64,000 bases of DNA from Anadara kagoshimensis (GCA_021292105.1 CM037872.1:7303291-7367290); one strand, 5' to 3'. Shown: positions 41,281 through 53,652, numbered from the stretch's first letter. Notes: a model not told the origin generated them from the sequence alone. Translations and numbers: made by a program.

Positions 41281-42260
41281 AAGTCTGAGCCAGACATTAC
41301 GTGTCGTATGACGATTGCGAAACGGCAAATTCAAGATACAAAAAATAATCCTCCTAATTAAAAGTACATAGACTGTCATCACAAACAAGTGGATTAGTCA
41401 TTGCACCAAGTGATAGCCGCTTACGTTTGTGCATTTTGTTAATTTCTTGTTTTTGAAAATATATAAGTCGCAAACGTCATGAAGACGCCCTTGATTAATT
41501 CTTACGGTAAATGTCAAATGAACTAATAAAAACCCCGATCGAAATAAACAATCGACACAAAGATTAGTAAACTCTTCAAACTCTTTATTTTAATAAGGTG
41601 GTTATTGTGGTTTATCTTTAAAAATAAACATACGATTGATAAATTGTTTTATCATATACTTTATAGTAAATACGTATTTTTGAATGCATGGACACGGCTA
41701 AAATGACATCATCCATATCATCTATCGCACATGCCCGGTGGTAAAAGTCGTATCACCAGATTCGCGCGGCTACTTAATAAAAATAGATCTTATCACTATA
41801 TCATTAAGAAAATCCTCTGACGGCATTCTTAGGGCATACAAATGTTTATCTGAGGAGGAACAGTGGTCAAATATCGTTAGTGGAATATTTTGGGAAAGGT
41901 CTGTTTCGTCTAATTGGCGCCTAATTGTATTTTTGTCATTTTATGGACAAACGTTTATAATACATGCATTTGTGCTTAATGGTAAAAGTTTATACATGTA
42001 TATATGAAAAACAGAATAAAACATGGTAGAATCAATATCATATGCCATATGATCGGACTTTGACTAATATCTAAAGCCCTAGCCCTGATATGAGAGTCTT
42101 GGTAAGATATGGTATGGATTACACCATGTATTATTCTATATGTTATATTATTAAAATTGTGTAATTGTATCACATTATTATTATGCTATAAAAGAGGCTG
42201 TTCTTATCAATATTATACATCGAAACATTGTAACGAGACTCTTATACAAAATGTTGACTA
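41281..42260. other. Gene-free stretch
   Basis: An 89-codon open frame at 41738 has no recognisable family, unremarkable composition and no splice context. I see no named repeat here either. Confidence 0.5.
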
Positions 42261-42261
42261 A

Positions 42262-42660
42262 TGTATATTACAAACCAGGACTCACCAAGGTCCTCAAAAT
42301 GTTTAATGACCATCATCTCAATGTTGTTGATATCTTGTATACATTTGAAGAATATTTATACCATCTTTATCAACAATATTGTGATGATGGAAACTTTTTT
42401 GAGAGCGTTAATCAGCCTAGGTTTGCAAAACCCTCAAACACGGATAACATAAATCAAAAACAAACATACTAATCCATGTCCGAATAACAATCAAGAAGCA
42501 AAGTCAAAACTTTGGAACTGACAAGTTAGGTTAGACACGTGAACTTTCACCAGCGCTCCGGAGGAGTAAGCATCTCCTGTTTAGCTAGCTACAACTGCCA
42601 CGTGTGCAATCAAAATTGTGTGAAAGGAACGTGAACATTAGGACGTCAAACAAACAACAA
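42262..42660. mobile_element. Two RT-3'-end pieces in inverted order
   Basis: Plus-strand piece 42262-42335 ('caccaaggtcctcaaaatgt', 'aatgaccatcatctcaatgt') is followed by a minus-strand copy (42359-42660) from the same coding end to the terminus 'atcaaaaacaaacatac', interrupted near 42440 where the order is rearranged. Confidence 0.75.
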
Positions 42661-42723
42661 GATTCTTGCCATGTTTACTCTTTTAAATAATCAGACTTAT
42701 TGGGTTAATTTTCTTATTACTAG

Positions 42724-43085
42724 TATATGTATTAGACCACTACGGTTGCTTAGTTGGGAGAGTGCTCGCTCCGTAAGTGGAAGTTCGTGGGTTGAACCCC
42801 AGCCGGGTCTGACCCAAGACTTAAAAATGGTTGTGACTTTTCTTTCACCAAGCACTCGACATTACGAAATAAAAGTCACGGTTCTTTCGGATGGGAACCT
42901 AAAATAAACGATGTCCCGTGTCTTGGTAGTCTTGGCACGATAAGGAACCCTGCTGTATAATGCCATCAGCGCAACGCACAGGCAAAATTTCTCCACCTTC
43001 GCTGATAGCTGGCGACGTCTCCATATAAGTGAAATATTCTTGACTGAGACGTTAAACACCATCACTTAACTCATTATATGTATTA
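42724..43085 (+). mobile_element. SINE-A copy with 11-base target duplication
   Basis: The element 42735-43074 lies between direct repeats 'tatatgtatta' (42724-42734 and 43075-43085). Head 'ccactacggttgcttagttg', box B altered to 'gtgggttgaacccc', tail 'gagacgttaaacaccatcac'. Confidence 0.92.
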
Positions 43086-43423
43086 TGTCTAGAAGATTCT
43101 ATTTGATTCTACGACCTTTATAAATTTTCACAACTTACAAATAGCGCTTTATTTTTGTATCTATAATTAATTGCTAATATATATCTGAAGTACATGATGA
43201 TTACCTTTGTCTATGTGTCATGGTGAGAACATACATCATTACTGACATTTCCACGAAAAATATATTTTTAACAAAAATGGAGTTCTTTATGTGAGGGGAA
43301 TATTATATATAAACAAAAACATTATTATTTTGAAGGAATGATAACCTTGGATTGATTGAATGGTTGGAGTTAAATGTCAGAGTCCTAAATATTTTACTCG
43401 CAACTAAGCGTAACTACAGTGGT

Positions 43424-43640
43424 GGCCTGTCGAAAGTTTAACTCTTAAACAGATAACGATATAAGTGCCGAATAAGAAACTCATCTCGACTCATCGTCAA
43501 CTATATCTCGACAGCTTTTCGGTAGCTTTTATTTATCTCTTGACAGTTTTTCGGCCATTAGTAAACAATATCTCTGTCTCTCGGCAGCCAAGCTGCGTTA
43601 GCTTAATGTCAAACTTTCGATAGGCCTGTACTATAGCTAT
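43424..43640. mobile_element. MITE-3 copy
   Basis: 'cctgtcgaaagtttaactct' at the left and 'ttagcttaatgtcaaacttt' then 'cgataggcctgtacta' at the right. Interior 'catctcgactcatcg' and 'tctctcggcagccaagctgc'. Confidence 0.8.
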
Positions 43641-43682
43641 AAGTGAAATGACATGATTTTGTTTTACTTTACATGCGTACAG

Positions 43683-44260
43683 GACAATAGTGCAGATAAG
43701 GTTCTCTATCGTGCCATACTTACCATGACACGTTGAACCGGTTTTAAAGGACATGTGACTTTCATTTTTTTAAATGACGAATGCTCGGCATACAGTCACT
43801 CTCTTTTTTCAAGATTTGGGGATAACTGGCCAAAATTAAACCTTGTCATCACTGATGAAGAATTGTATTCCTAAATGTCCGTCTAGTGCTGCAAAATTAA
43901 AAACTGGTATAATATGTAATTTAAACCACTGAACCGGTATCTCTGCTGGTGAATGTTTCCGTAGAATATCACAAACGCAGTAAGCAATAATTGTGTATTA
44001 TTGTCAGAAATATATTTTTGTCCAAATTTACTCTTGATTTGAATTTGAAATTATTAAAAAAAGCTATACTGCCTCATGCAAAGTATTTCTTTAGGTAAAT
44101 TTGGTAAAATATATTTTGGTCTTTTTTGGTATCTTTTCAACAATTTTGAAAACAATTTTTGTTTCATAATTACTTGTCCAAACATTATTGATGAGTAGTT
44201 GCATTGCGAAACTGCCGTCTAGTGTTGTAAAATTAGAAATGGTAGAATTATGTTATTACA
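43683..44260. repeat. SINE-A fragment and two 'actgatgaggaatt' repeat copies
   Basis: 43683-43816 is a minus-strand SINE-A body. 43840-43925 and 44040-44250 are copies of the repeat at 37530. Both carry 'aaaattaaaaactggtataa' or close variants. Confidence 0.6.
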
Positions 44261-44964
44261 AAAACGAAATAAAACTAATCCTATTTTCATTTTGATTTTC
44301 AAATGTCTTGAATAATTGCGTTGCCTCCGGGATATGTGGCAATAATAATTTTTTAATCAATGGGCGTAATTGTATCTACTGTATTTGCTATTTTTGGGAA
44401 AACAAATGACATGTACATACATAATTATGAATTTTTTGTTTTAATCTATTTGTTGTATTGTCATGATATTAGGCTTGGTGCATTTTTGTGGTAAATCATC
44501 AAGCTTTTCTTTTATTAAAAATACAAAGACAAATTGAAAATGTAACTATAAGTTCATTTTTTTTTTCTTTTTGATGGATATCATATGCTTGTAGAAGTTA
44601 TTGACTCATCATATGGCAATCTAAGTTTTTTTTTAATTTTTTAATGAACAAACTTAAATAATATTTCAATTTTTATTATTTTTTTTATTATTATTATTTT
44701 ATCTTTTGTATATTTGTCAATGTGCGACTTTATTTAGACAATATTTCAGTTGATGTCAGCCAAGACATTCGAGGATGGGTACAACGTGTTGAAATTGTCA
44801 CCCTATCACATATAAGTATTGGAATGAATTATGTATGCATTTCATCAAACATCATTTGAACCATATATCTATGACACAATTATTCATAATTCAAATTTTC
44901 ACTAAAAGGACTACTTCCTCGAACTTCTCCGCCATCAACGGCGACGACACAATATATGCACCTA

Positions 44965-45185
44965 CTACAGTACACACCTGTCGAAACTTTAACACCAAAC
45001 TGACGAATCGGTGCCTAATACATAGCTTATTGTGGTCTATCGTTAGCTATATCGCTGCAGTTCAGTGCTTCCTAACTCTTGCCAGCTTTTCGGCCACGAG
45101 GTATCCATATTTCGACCCCTTGACAACCGAATTCGACTCCTTTTCGTTAGCTCAGTGTAAACTGTCAATATAAGTACAAGCAGCA
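44965..45185. mobile_element. MITE-3 copy
   Basis: 'acctgtcgaaactttaacac' to 'gttagctcagtgtaaactgt', with 'ccagcttttcggccacgagg' inside. Confidence 0.72.
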
Positions 45186-45214
45186 CCAACTTTCCTGATA
45201 TACGATAGAGTTGA

Positions 45215-45825
45215 CAGTTTAATATCAAGCTTACGAATTAGACCGAATCTCTGTCTCATCTTGGTCCCTCGTTAAGTAAATTTCGACAACTTTTCGGTGG
45301 ATGCTTACTAGGTCTCTATATTTTCTATCAGCCACTAGCTACCAGTATTCATATCTCGACCAGTCGGTAGCTGAGCTATAACTCCTTTTCATTGGTGAGG
45401 CGGCAGTGGCCTAATCAATAAGACGTCAATCTACAAATCCAGGGTCTGACACCACTGTGAGTTCGAGTCCCGCTCAGACCACATGTGGGAAAGTGAATTT
45501 CCCTTGCCGCTGACCTTTACTTGTTTACCTGATATCCGTATAATGTGACTGGCGGAGTGGTACTCTTGACTGTGGTGCACTGACTCGGTGCGCTTGCACC
45601 TTAAAGTCACCCTGAATGCGCGCTAGTACAAGGCATACCATACAACACCCTCGCACTTCACAAGCATACACGAAATTGTTCATAGATTAATCCATAGAGA
45701 TTAATAAAATAGCCCTCGTCGCGAATAGCTGAAATACTGCTGATGTGATGTAAAGCAACATTCAATCAACCAACCTTTTCTTTAGGTCCGTGTTAAAACT
45801 TTCGACAGATCTGTATTGTATATAT
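45215..45825. mobile_element. MITE-3 copy split by SINE-B
   Basis: MITE-3 runs to 'actccttttc' (45390) and resumes at 'ccttttctttaggtccgtg' (45774), ending 'actttcgacagatctgta'. SINE-B occupies 45391-45773 with 'ccttttc' as probable target duplication. Confidence 0.82.
45391..45780 (+). mobile_element. SINE-B copy
   Basis: Head 'gtggcctaatcaataagacg', box B 'gagttcgagtccc', body 'ataatgtgactggcggagtg' and tail 'tcaatcaaccaa', about 85% like the copy at 36325. Confidence 0.92.
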
Positions 45826-46044
45826 ATTTGACTCCTGAAGCATATATCAAGCTGTTTACATGTAACAGTTATTTAAAGAAAATTTTTGTGGTTGTTTTGG
45901 CCACATGATGACATTTATATCTTACTTATATAAAACTACTGTTCATTTATAATTATTATAAATAATTATAACATAAAGAGAACACATGGTACGTATGAAA
46001 ATTTATATTTTTGTTTCTTTCTGTAAGTTTACTTTTTGTTCAGA

Positions 46045-46312
46045 ACCACTACGGTATCTACATTATTCGGTTCGAATGTGGGAGATCGTGGGTTATTATC
46101 CCGGAAGGGGTCTGACAAAGACTTGAAAAAACGGTAGTGACTGTTTTTTCGCCAAGCACTCAGCATTTAGAAATAAAAGTCACGAGGCCTTAAAACCGAT
46201 GTCCCATGTCACAAAATTGCAAAGGTTAAATTTTCAGCTACTTCAGCTATTACTGCTGACATCTCAATATAAGTGAAATATTCCCGACTTAGACGTTACA
46301 CCCCATTTGATC
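46045..46312 (+). mobile_element. SINE-A copy, diverged
   Basis: 'ccactacggtatctacatta', 'gtgggagatcgtgggtt', 'actgttttttcgccaagcac' and tail 'agacgttacaccccattt'. Confidence 0.75.
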
Positions 46313-47225
46313 AATCAATAAACGAATCAATGTTATTGTTCATTTTATGATTACGAGTGAAAGTGTGCGCCCTCTTGCTGCATTTTCTCTTGATCTAGCG
46401 ACATTTGAACTTCAATATGAATGCCAATTCTTTGGTTACAAAACTTATAAATTTTTATAATATTTTGTAAAGTAAACAAAACATATAAATACTGATTATT
46501 AAAATTCAAAACTTGTGCTAACTTATGATGTCAGATTGACATATTATTGCACGTACATGCTATTGACGTCATAATCTATTGTTGACTTATATTAACAGAG
46601 CTACAGATAAGGATTTGATATGAAGGGTTATTACCCCCTTCTTTTTTTCTGAAGGATATCTTGTAAAATCTTAAGAGCCATTTATTCAAATAAGTATAAC
46701 TTCTAACAATAATACAGTTACATCATCTTTATTGTGAAGATGGCATTTCACAGGTACTTGGGACAGTAATTCAACCCCCATAGCAGGCTCTACTGTTATA
46801 AGAATTGTAAAGGGTTATGAAATTTTTCAAAGGGTTTTGATACATTTACATTCACTATTTAAAGAGTATTTTCAAACATATAAAGGGTATTTACACAGAT
46901 ACTTCTCTTACCTAGAGCTCTGTATTATTTACATTATAAGCTTGAATATGACACTTCATCGTTGCTTGGAATTATAAAATTCTCTTCGTCACTGCCAAAG
47001 TTGTTTTGAAGTTCAATTTTGCATGAAAAGGGTTTTAAATAGTTTTACTAAATTTCCTAAAAAAGGTTCTTTTTTGTCGTACTCTGTTCTCTGTACTAAG
47101 GTACCATATCAGATTTTTGCAAATCAGGTATGATTATATTATGAACAAACTGTTCTAATTGGTTGAAAGATTTTGTCGATACCTGTATGGATAAAATTCT
47201 TGGGATCATTCTCAGCCGGTTTCGA
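46313..47225. other. Gene-free stretch, nothing recognised
   Basis: AT-rich, no coding frame with support and no named repeat seen. Confidence 0.5.
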
Positions 47226-47227
47226 AA

Positions 47228-47640
47228 ACCTGGGGCCTATTTAACGAAGCTATTCTAAATTTTGTCTTAAGATATGTCCGTCTCAGTATAAATTTTAGGA
47301 CTAGGCAAGGATAATGTTAGGATGAGCTTAACCGGTTTTTCGAAGGTTTCTCACTTTGGTCGTATCTAGGATATCCTCTTTTTTCGTAAGTTTAGATATA
47401 TACATGTTGTCAGTACAAAAATTGCTTGTCAAAGAATTAAAGTGTTAAAATTCATCTTGATATATTTAGGATATCCTAAAACTAGACTGTCCTAAGATGG
47501 TCTTAGGATACCTATATACCTGCCCTAAGTTTAGGATTATATTTAGGATCTGTCTCAAATCGCCAAACTGATGAAAAATGTCTTAAGACAAATTTAAGTT
47601 TTACGATAGCTTCGAAAAACAGGCCCCTGGATTACATGTC
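47228..47640. mobile_element. Palindromic 'ggggcctatttaacgaagct' element
   Basis: Left 'cctggggcctatttaacgaa' and right 'tagcttcgaaaaacaggccc' are inverted, with repeated 'ttaggatatcct' inside. Elements with 'GGGCCTGTTTCTCGAAGCTA' ends are common in invertebrate genomes (from memory). Possible remnants at 18570 and 21290-21420. Confidence 0.68.
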
Positions 47641-47770
47641 GTCAATATCAACAATCGTGACATCATTAGAATCAAAATACTAATCTATCTCCTCGTAATT
47701 TCGCAAAAACAACTTTCACTAAAATTAACTGTATTAATGGATGTATACAGCATACGGAGTGGATAGATAA

Positions 47771-48122
47771 ATCAAAAACAAACATAGTAATCCATGTCCG
47801 AATCACAATTCAGAGTCAAAGTAAAACTTTGAAACTGACAAGCTGGGTTAAATACGTGAACTGCCACCAGGGAAGTGAGACTGTGTTCCGGAAGGGTAAA
47901 GCGCCTCCTGTTAAGCTTGCTACACCCGCCACGTGTGTAATCAAAATTGAGTGGAAGAAACATGGAACTATGAGACGTCAAATATATCTAGGGCAATCCT
48001 GGACACAGAGACAACAAACTTATCAACAATACTGTGATTACCACCATAAAACTTTTTGAGAGTTCTTGATAAGCATTGGCTTGTAATATCCCTGGGTCAA
48101 CAATTTATTTGTAAGCAACTGG
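47771..48122 (-). mobile_element. RT-3'-end repeat copy
   Basis: Minus strand, nearly complete from 'atcaaaaacaaacatagtaa' to the 'aagcaactggtttg' region upstream of the RT coding end. Confidence 0.88.
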
Positions 48123-48244
48123 TTTGTTTAATAGATATACCCAAGTCAATTTTTTCACTATTTTGATGTGTTTAGTTCTGGGATGGTAAGAAAAACATTA
48201 GTACCAGAGGAAAACCACCGACTTTCGACACGCGAATTGACCTT

Positions 48245-48345
48245 TTTACACTAGGGCCTGCCCAGAATGGGATTCGAGTCTAAGCGGCGAGAGGAGGCGC
48301 CGTGATATGTAAGCCAGCGCTTTAAACCACTCAGCCATCTAGGCC
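48245..48345 (-). mobile_element. tRNA-like SINE fragment, Ser/Leu type
   Basis: The minus strand reads 'gatggctgagtggtttaaag' (box A) and 'gactcgaatccca' (box B). The acceptor stem 'ggggcct' has a partial match only. No terminator was seen, so a SINE or pseudo-tRNA is more likely than a gene. Confidence 0.55.
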
Positions 48346-48589
48346 CCTTGTATCATTAGGAAACAGAACACAATTTCTCCTTTTTCTAAAATGGTATCTT
48401 TAATTTAGTTATAATAATTAACTGTAAAAACAGTTCCGGCACAACTCTACAAAATGCTTTGGTGCAAACTTACGGAATATCGTTCACAAAAAAGATATTA
48501 TTAATTTCGATGTACACAGAGAGCTTTTAGTCATTTAGAAATTCATTCAAATATATCATAGATCCAAAACTGTTGGAAAACCGACATAA

Positions 48590-49120
48590 TTATTTTCAAG
48601 ATGGCTGCCACAAACGAGGTCATGCGGTCATGAGGTTAATGTGAGTTTATCATTTTTAAGACTAATTCAGAAGTATCTAATTAATCATAACAATCATGCC
48701 TCGCATAACTATAATATAATAATGCATGTAATTTCAAGATGGCAGTCACAACTAGGTCACGCAGTCATGAGGTCGATGTCAAAACGCCATTTTAAAAACT
48801 GATTTAAAAGTCTCTTATCAGTAAAAAATTACGCCTCGCATATAGTTAATATAATAATGCATGTATAAAACAATTTGTCATACCTTTTTAATTTTTTAAA
48901 GTTTTTTTTTTATAAAAAAATTGGAAATGTTAAAGCAATTACTTAATATCGATTTGTCTTCATGTGTCACAATAAGGAAGGAAAAATAATTCTGTCATAT
49001 GTTTTTCAATTTATCCCAAAAAAGAAAGATTTAAAAATAATTCCATATAAAAAATAAAAGTGGCATGACAAATTGATTGATACATGCATTGTTATATTAT
49101 TTTTATGCGAGGCATAAATT
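48590..49120. mobile_element. Element with direct units and inverted end
   Basis: Two direct units (about 48590-48730 and 48731-48870) share 'ttcaagatggc.g.cacaa', 'cgcagtcatgaggt' and 'taatataataatgcatgta'. The end 48828-48885 pairs inverted with 49063-49118 ('acaaattgattgatacatgc', 'ttatgcgaggcataa'). Confidence 0.75.
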
Positions 49121-49941
49121 TCTACATGAATCCCGCCAATGGAGAAAGTTATTTCTCTGCAATGAATCAATCTATACAATTTTTTTATTAATGAATTATA
49201 ATAACGTACTTCGAATTCTCCTTTGTTTCAAGGCTTTTGATTGGTCAGATCTTGTCCATTATTGTTGCATGAAAGGATTGGCTCCTAGTGACGTCATGTT
49301 ACATGTTTATATTCCTGCGCAATACCAATGCTAATTTTTCACTTCCTATGGCTATATTGTTTTTTAAATTGTTGATTTGGTGTTTCAAAATCGATACATC
49401 AAATTATCAGAAATATGTTTTGTGTTTGTCATAGAAGTATAAAAAATTGGACATTTTACACACGTTTACAACATACATGCAATTCCTTACACGATGAAAT
49501 AAACATCGCCTTACAATAGCTTCAGGATTTTTTAATACATTAAGACAACAATAATTATAATTTCTAGAAAATGCTCCAGGTATATAGTAAACAATACACG
49601 CTTACAACTTTTTATCCTATACATATATAGTACTCACCTGTTTACCACCAAGCTGAGGAAGAATTGACAAATTTGCAGTTCATCTCGATCTTTCTTTATA
49701 ATTTGACAGCTGCTACGTAAATGTTTGGATTTTTGTTTTTAAGGATGTGTTAATTTTTTATGTGTAGGACTTTAGATTCACATTTTTATTTAAAGTAATT
49801 TCTTCGCATAATTTTATCAACAAAACTTATTTGAAATATGTAATTATGTGTCTACGCCTCGCTGAAATTCATAAAAATCTTTTGTAAAGGTTTGTAAAAC
49901 TTGTATAAAAATATTGAGCTTTTATATATGCCATTTAAATA

Positions 49942-50195
49942 ATCAAAAACAAACATACTAATCCATGTCCGAATCACAACTCAGAACAAATTAAAGTAAA
50001 AATTTTTGAAATTGACAAGTAAGGTTAGACACGTGAGCTTTCAACTGGGAAGTGAGGTCAGGTGCTCCGGATGGTTAAACACCTCCTGTTTAGCTAGCTA
50101 CACCCGCCATGTGTGTAATCAGAATTGCGTGAAAGGAACATGAAACTATGGGACGTCAAATGTTTCCAAAGCAATCCTCCACACAGAGACATTTA
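49942..50195 (-). mobile_element. RT-3'-end repeat copy
   Basis: Minus strand from 'atcaaaaacaaacatacta' through 'tagctagctacacccgccat' to 'gggacgtcaaatgtttcc'. Confidence 0.88.
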
Positions 50196-50668
50196 AACAT
50201 TTTTAATTATTATTATGGTAACAATTATATTTTTAATAATCTCTCGACAGCTTTTCCATAACTTGCTACTAATATCCATATTTAGGTCACCCAACGGCCG
50301 AACTTCGACTCCTGCTTTGTGTTCAACTGTAACAACATTTTTTCCAACTTATACCAGTATTTTATGTGTGTGTTATAAAAATAATTAAATGAAGTTTGTT
50401 TGAACCAATCATCAGTCGGCGTCTTAGCACGCGCACATAGGAATGTCGCTCGCTGGTAACCAAGGACATTTGTGTCCATCAGTTCTATTCTTATTGTGGA
50501 GATGGTTTGTATTCTCACGAAAAAAGTGTTTTCCTTAATTATATAATAAATAGAATCTTACATTCCCGTTTAAGTAAATATTGGATTTATTAATCTCGTT
50601 GAACAATTTATTAATGCAACTTGCCAAGGCTCTTTGCATTAAATATTTCACTTCTTTAATAAATTCAA

Positions 50669-50851
50669 TACAGTTCAACCTGCCTTAAAGGTCACCTCTG
50701 TATAAGGATCACATGCTTATAAAGGCCAGTAGAACTGTGCCCCAATTGTTCTTTATTCATATTATTTGAACCTGTATATAAGGTCCACCTGCCCATAAAA
50801 GCTACTTTTACTGGTTCATTTGGATAGCTTTTATAGACAGGTTTAACTGTA
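50669..50851. mobile_element. MITE-1 copy
   Basis: 'tacagttcaacctgccttaa' to 'atagacaggtttaactgta', 183 bases. Confidence 0.9.
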
Positions 50852-50941
50852 TTACATAATTCTTATGTAAGATCCTCTAATATATTAATGAAAAGTATAA
50901 CATAATCAACGAAGTGGCATTGTTAGTACAGCAAATACAGA

Positions 50942-51188
50942 GATATATAGGTAAACAACATTGACCTGTCCGTTTGACCTGTCATTGGGAATATTCATAT
51001 AGGAGAGTCCATCCAATGTATGGGTAACGTTAGGATTGGCAGTTATTGCATATGCGCATTGCCTACCATAAGTGCTCACATCAGGTAGACGAAATGTACA
51101 GGCGTTACCCCAATTACTTACATTTACCTGTCCATAATGAATATTTAAATCAAAGATCAAGCGGACAGTTCAATGTGGTTTGCCTAGA
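50942..51188. mobile_element. MITE-2 copy
   Basis: 'taggtaaacaacattgacct' to 'gttcaatgtggtttgccta', interior 'aggagagtccatccaat'. Confidence 0.85.
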
Positions 51189-51221
51189 CATTATACATGA
51201 ACAGGGCTTCGTGTTATTATA

Positions 51222-51590
51222 GAAATGAAGTTAAATTTTCTTTTTGTCATGGAAGTATGAAAGAATTGGACATTTTGTTCACTAAATAATTCGCGTAGCG
51301 AATTATGTTACGTGTGCAATGGCCAATTCTTTCATACTTCCATAACAAAAAAAAATTTAACTTCATTTCTTATAATTTAAAAACAAAACAACAAATAAGT
51401 GTATGTGATACTTTACAACTTATGTGTAAATTGTCAACAATGCAAACATTGGGATGTAGGTCAGAAAAGTAGTTCCGGCAATGAAAGTTGGAGAGAAGCC
51501 AATTCTGTCATGGAAAATAACACAAAATATCTGACCAATCTAAATGCTTGAAACAAACGAAAATTGAATTATTACAATATGAACAAATAT
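51222..51590. mobile_element. Hairpin MITE, best copy
   Basis: Arms 51222-51290 and 51302-51375 pair almost completely ('ggaagtatgaaagaattgga' against 'ccaattctttcatacttcc'). The tip is 'attcgcgtagcgaatta'. The flank 51470-51590 ('ctgaccaatctaaatgcttg') is shared with 5030, 38740 and 49230. Confidence 0.82.
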
Positions 51591-51619
51591 AAAATTGAAA
51601 AATTAAGTACGGGAACTTT

Positions 51620-52125
51620 ATACAATGAACCAAGCTGCTGATAATTAACTTGTTAAATCATAAATATTGCAAGACTAGGATTACCAAGACCCTCAAAATG
51701 TTTTGTCTACCACCACAATATTGTTAATATGCCTGATGTCTTTATATCCAAAATTATCATGGATATACAGTCAAATCTGTCTATAAAGGACATCCAAAGG
51801 AACAAGTAAAAGTGGTTTTTGTGGCCAGGTGGCCTTTATATACAGGTTCAAATAATATAAATGAAGAACAACTGGGATACAATTCTACTGGCCTTTATAA
51901 GCAGGTGGCCCTTATGTAGAGTTGACCTTTAATTTAGTACACGTTCCACTGTATTTGACGTCTTATAGTTCCATTTTTCTTCCATTCCGTCGATCGTGAT
52001 TTAATACGTGGACGATGAAGCTAGCTAAACAGGAAGATTATGCTTCATAAAAAATAGGCCTCACTTCCCTGGTAAACGTACGTGTTTATCTATTAATCTA
52101 AATTTGTCAGGTTTCAAAATCTTTA
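51620..52125 (+). mobile_element. RT-3'-end copy interrupted by MITE-1
   Basis: Coding-end part 51620-51770 and 3'UTR part 51954-52125 are separated by MITE-1 (51771-51951) at 'gata|ta|tttgac', exactly inside the otherwise conserved 'gatatatttgacgtc'. Confidence 0.9.
51769..51953. mobile_element. MITE-1 copy with visible TA target duplication
   Basis: The element is flanked by TA on both sides, and removing it restores the RT-3'-end sequence. This shows a TA target, typical of Tc1/mariner-related MITEs. Confidence 0.93.
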
Positions 52126-52379
52126 CTTTTTATCTAACATTAGACTAGTTTTTCTATCTGATTTGACGAAATACAAGTTTTATCGAACACGCATGATACA
52201 GAATCTTGTACTGTGGTGATACAACATTGGCGGTAAAGTGCACGTGCACTTTCTCATTGTGACGTCATTAGGGAGAATGTAGAACAAAGTTCAGTAGTTT
52301 TCTGTGGTAAAATGTAATTTTTTCACATAAAGTATTGTTTTTTTTATTTTAAATAACCTAATTGGAAATGTTAGATAAA

Positions 52380-52548
52380 AATATTATATACACAATGTAT
52401 ATGTACAACCCTTCGTATCAGGTCTCGTCCTTTTTTCGTAGCCATATCACTACTCGTCGCGCAAGCGCGACTCGTAGTGATATGGCTACGAAAAAAGGAC
52501 TGAACCTGATACTGAGGGTTGTACATACACACTGTATATAATATGTAT
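52380..52548. repeat. Long hairpin with GC-rich tip
   Basis: About 80-base arms around 'gcgcaagcgc' (52460-52468): 'cgtagccatatcactactcg' returns as 'cgagtagtgatatggctacg' with one swap. A few mismatches in the outer arm. Confidence 0.92.
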
Positions 52549-52559
52549 GTATTCGGCAA

Positions 52560-53320
52560 TGGGTATCAGTTTTGTGTTTGAGTTTAATTGTTATTTCATG
52601 AAAATATTCAAATCCCAACTTTGGACAGGCATTGGAGTAAATGTCCTGTTGTGTGATTATAGTATTGGAGGGTTCCCCAACCATTCTATTTTGGGACTAA
52701 GTGGTACATAATTATGTAAATACGCAGTTTGTCTTTTATAAAAACACAAATAATATAATTGTTTACTAGTAAATGACATTTTTAAAGGAGTCACACATCA
52801 ATACAGTTCATACAAAAATCAAAATAAATAAATTGATAAGGTGAACAGAAAAAATAAAATAATAATAAAAAACGAAAAACACGGCAACTTTAGCAAATGA
52901 GTGGTCCATAAATAGGCTCATTTTTAAAAAATCAATTTTAAATACAAACGACATCATTGTTTACCTATATACATGTAAAACAAGAAATTACTTTGAGACA
53001 AAACAAATAAGACGCAATAAAATTAATTTGGAAAAAATTGAAATACTTGATAAAAACATCTTTATAAGAAAAACACAGCAACTGGATGGCAAATGATTGG
53101 TTCAATAAAAAGGCGTATTATTAATAATTTAAAAAAAAATCTTATATCGCTGTTTACCTGTAACATGTAATTATTTTGAAAGATCTAGAAAACAAATAAA
53201 ACGCACAGAAATGTCTTGACATGAAAAATCCCCAAAAAACGCGTCAACTAACTACGTGTAGCAAATGAGAATACCGGTGATTAAATGATGTTTTACATGA
53301 ATCACTTCCTGCTGTAAGCT
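52560..53320. other. Gene-free AT-rich stretch
   Basis: Two loosely similar blocks (52820-53000 and 53040-53240) share 'aacacagcaact', 'gcaaatga.tggt' and 'tgtttacct.ta.acatgtaa'. No gene was seen. Confidence 0.5.
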
Positions 53321-53326
53321 TGTACA

Positions 53327-53565
53327 GTACGGTACGGGCCTGTCCAAAGTTTAACACTAAGCAGACGGATAACATGTGGTCTCGAATCCGGCAGGTTCTC
53401 ATCTCGGTCCCTCGAATTTTAAATCTCGACAGATTTTTTTAAAGTTAATATCTATCTCTTGGCAGCTTTTCGATCACTATTTATCCATATTTTCCCCACT
53501 CGAAAGTCGAACTTTAACTTAAATTGTTAGGCCAGTATAATATTTTTCGACAGGACTGTATTGTA
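53327..53565. mobile_element. MITE-3 copy
   Basis: 'acgggcctgtccaaagttta' to 'atatttttcgacaggactgt', with 'ttggcagcttttcgatcact' inside. Confidence 0.75.
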
Positions 53566-53652
53566 AAAAAAGATTAATTTCTAGGATTTCCTCGTTTTTT
53601 GTCATTGACCAACATTTTTATAAATCGTCATCGCCAGGCAGTGACCTATTAT

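Noticed and set aside
41738-42007. 89-codon open frame
   Set aside because: No recognisable domain, no splice or UTR context, and not repeated. Length is within chance for this region.
44835-45173. 112-codon open frame
   Set aside because: Its second half is MITE-3 sequence and no protein family is recognised.
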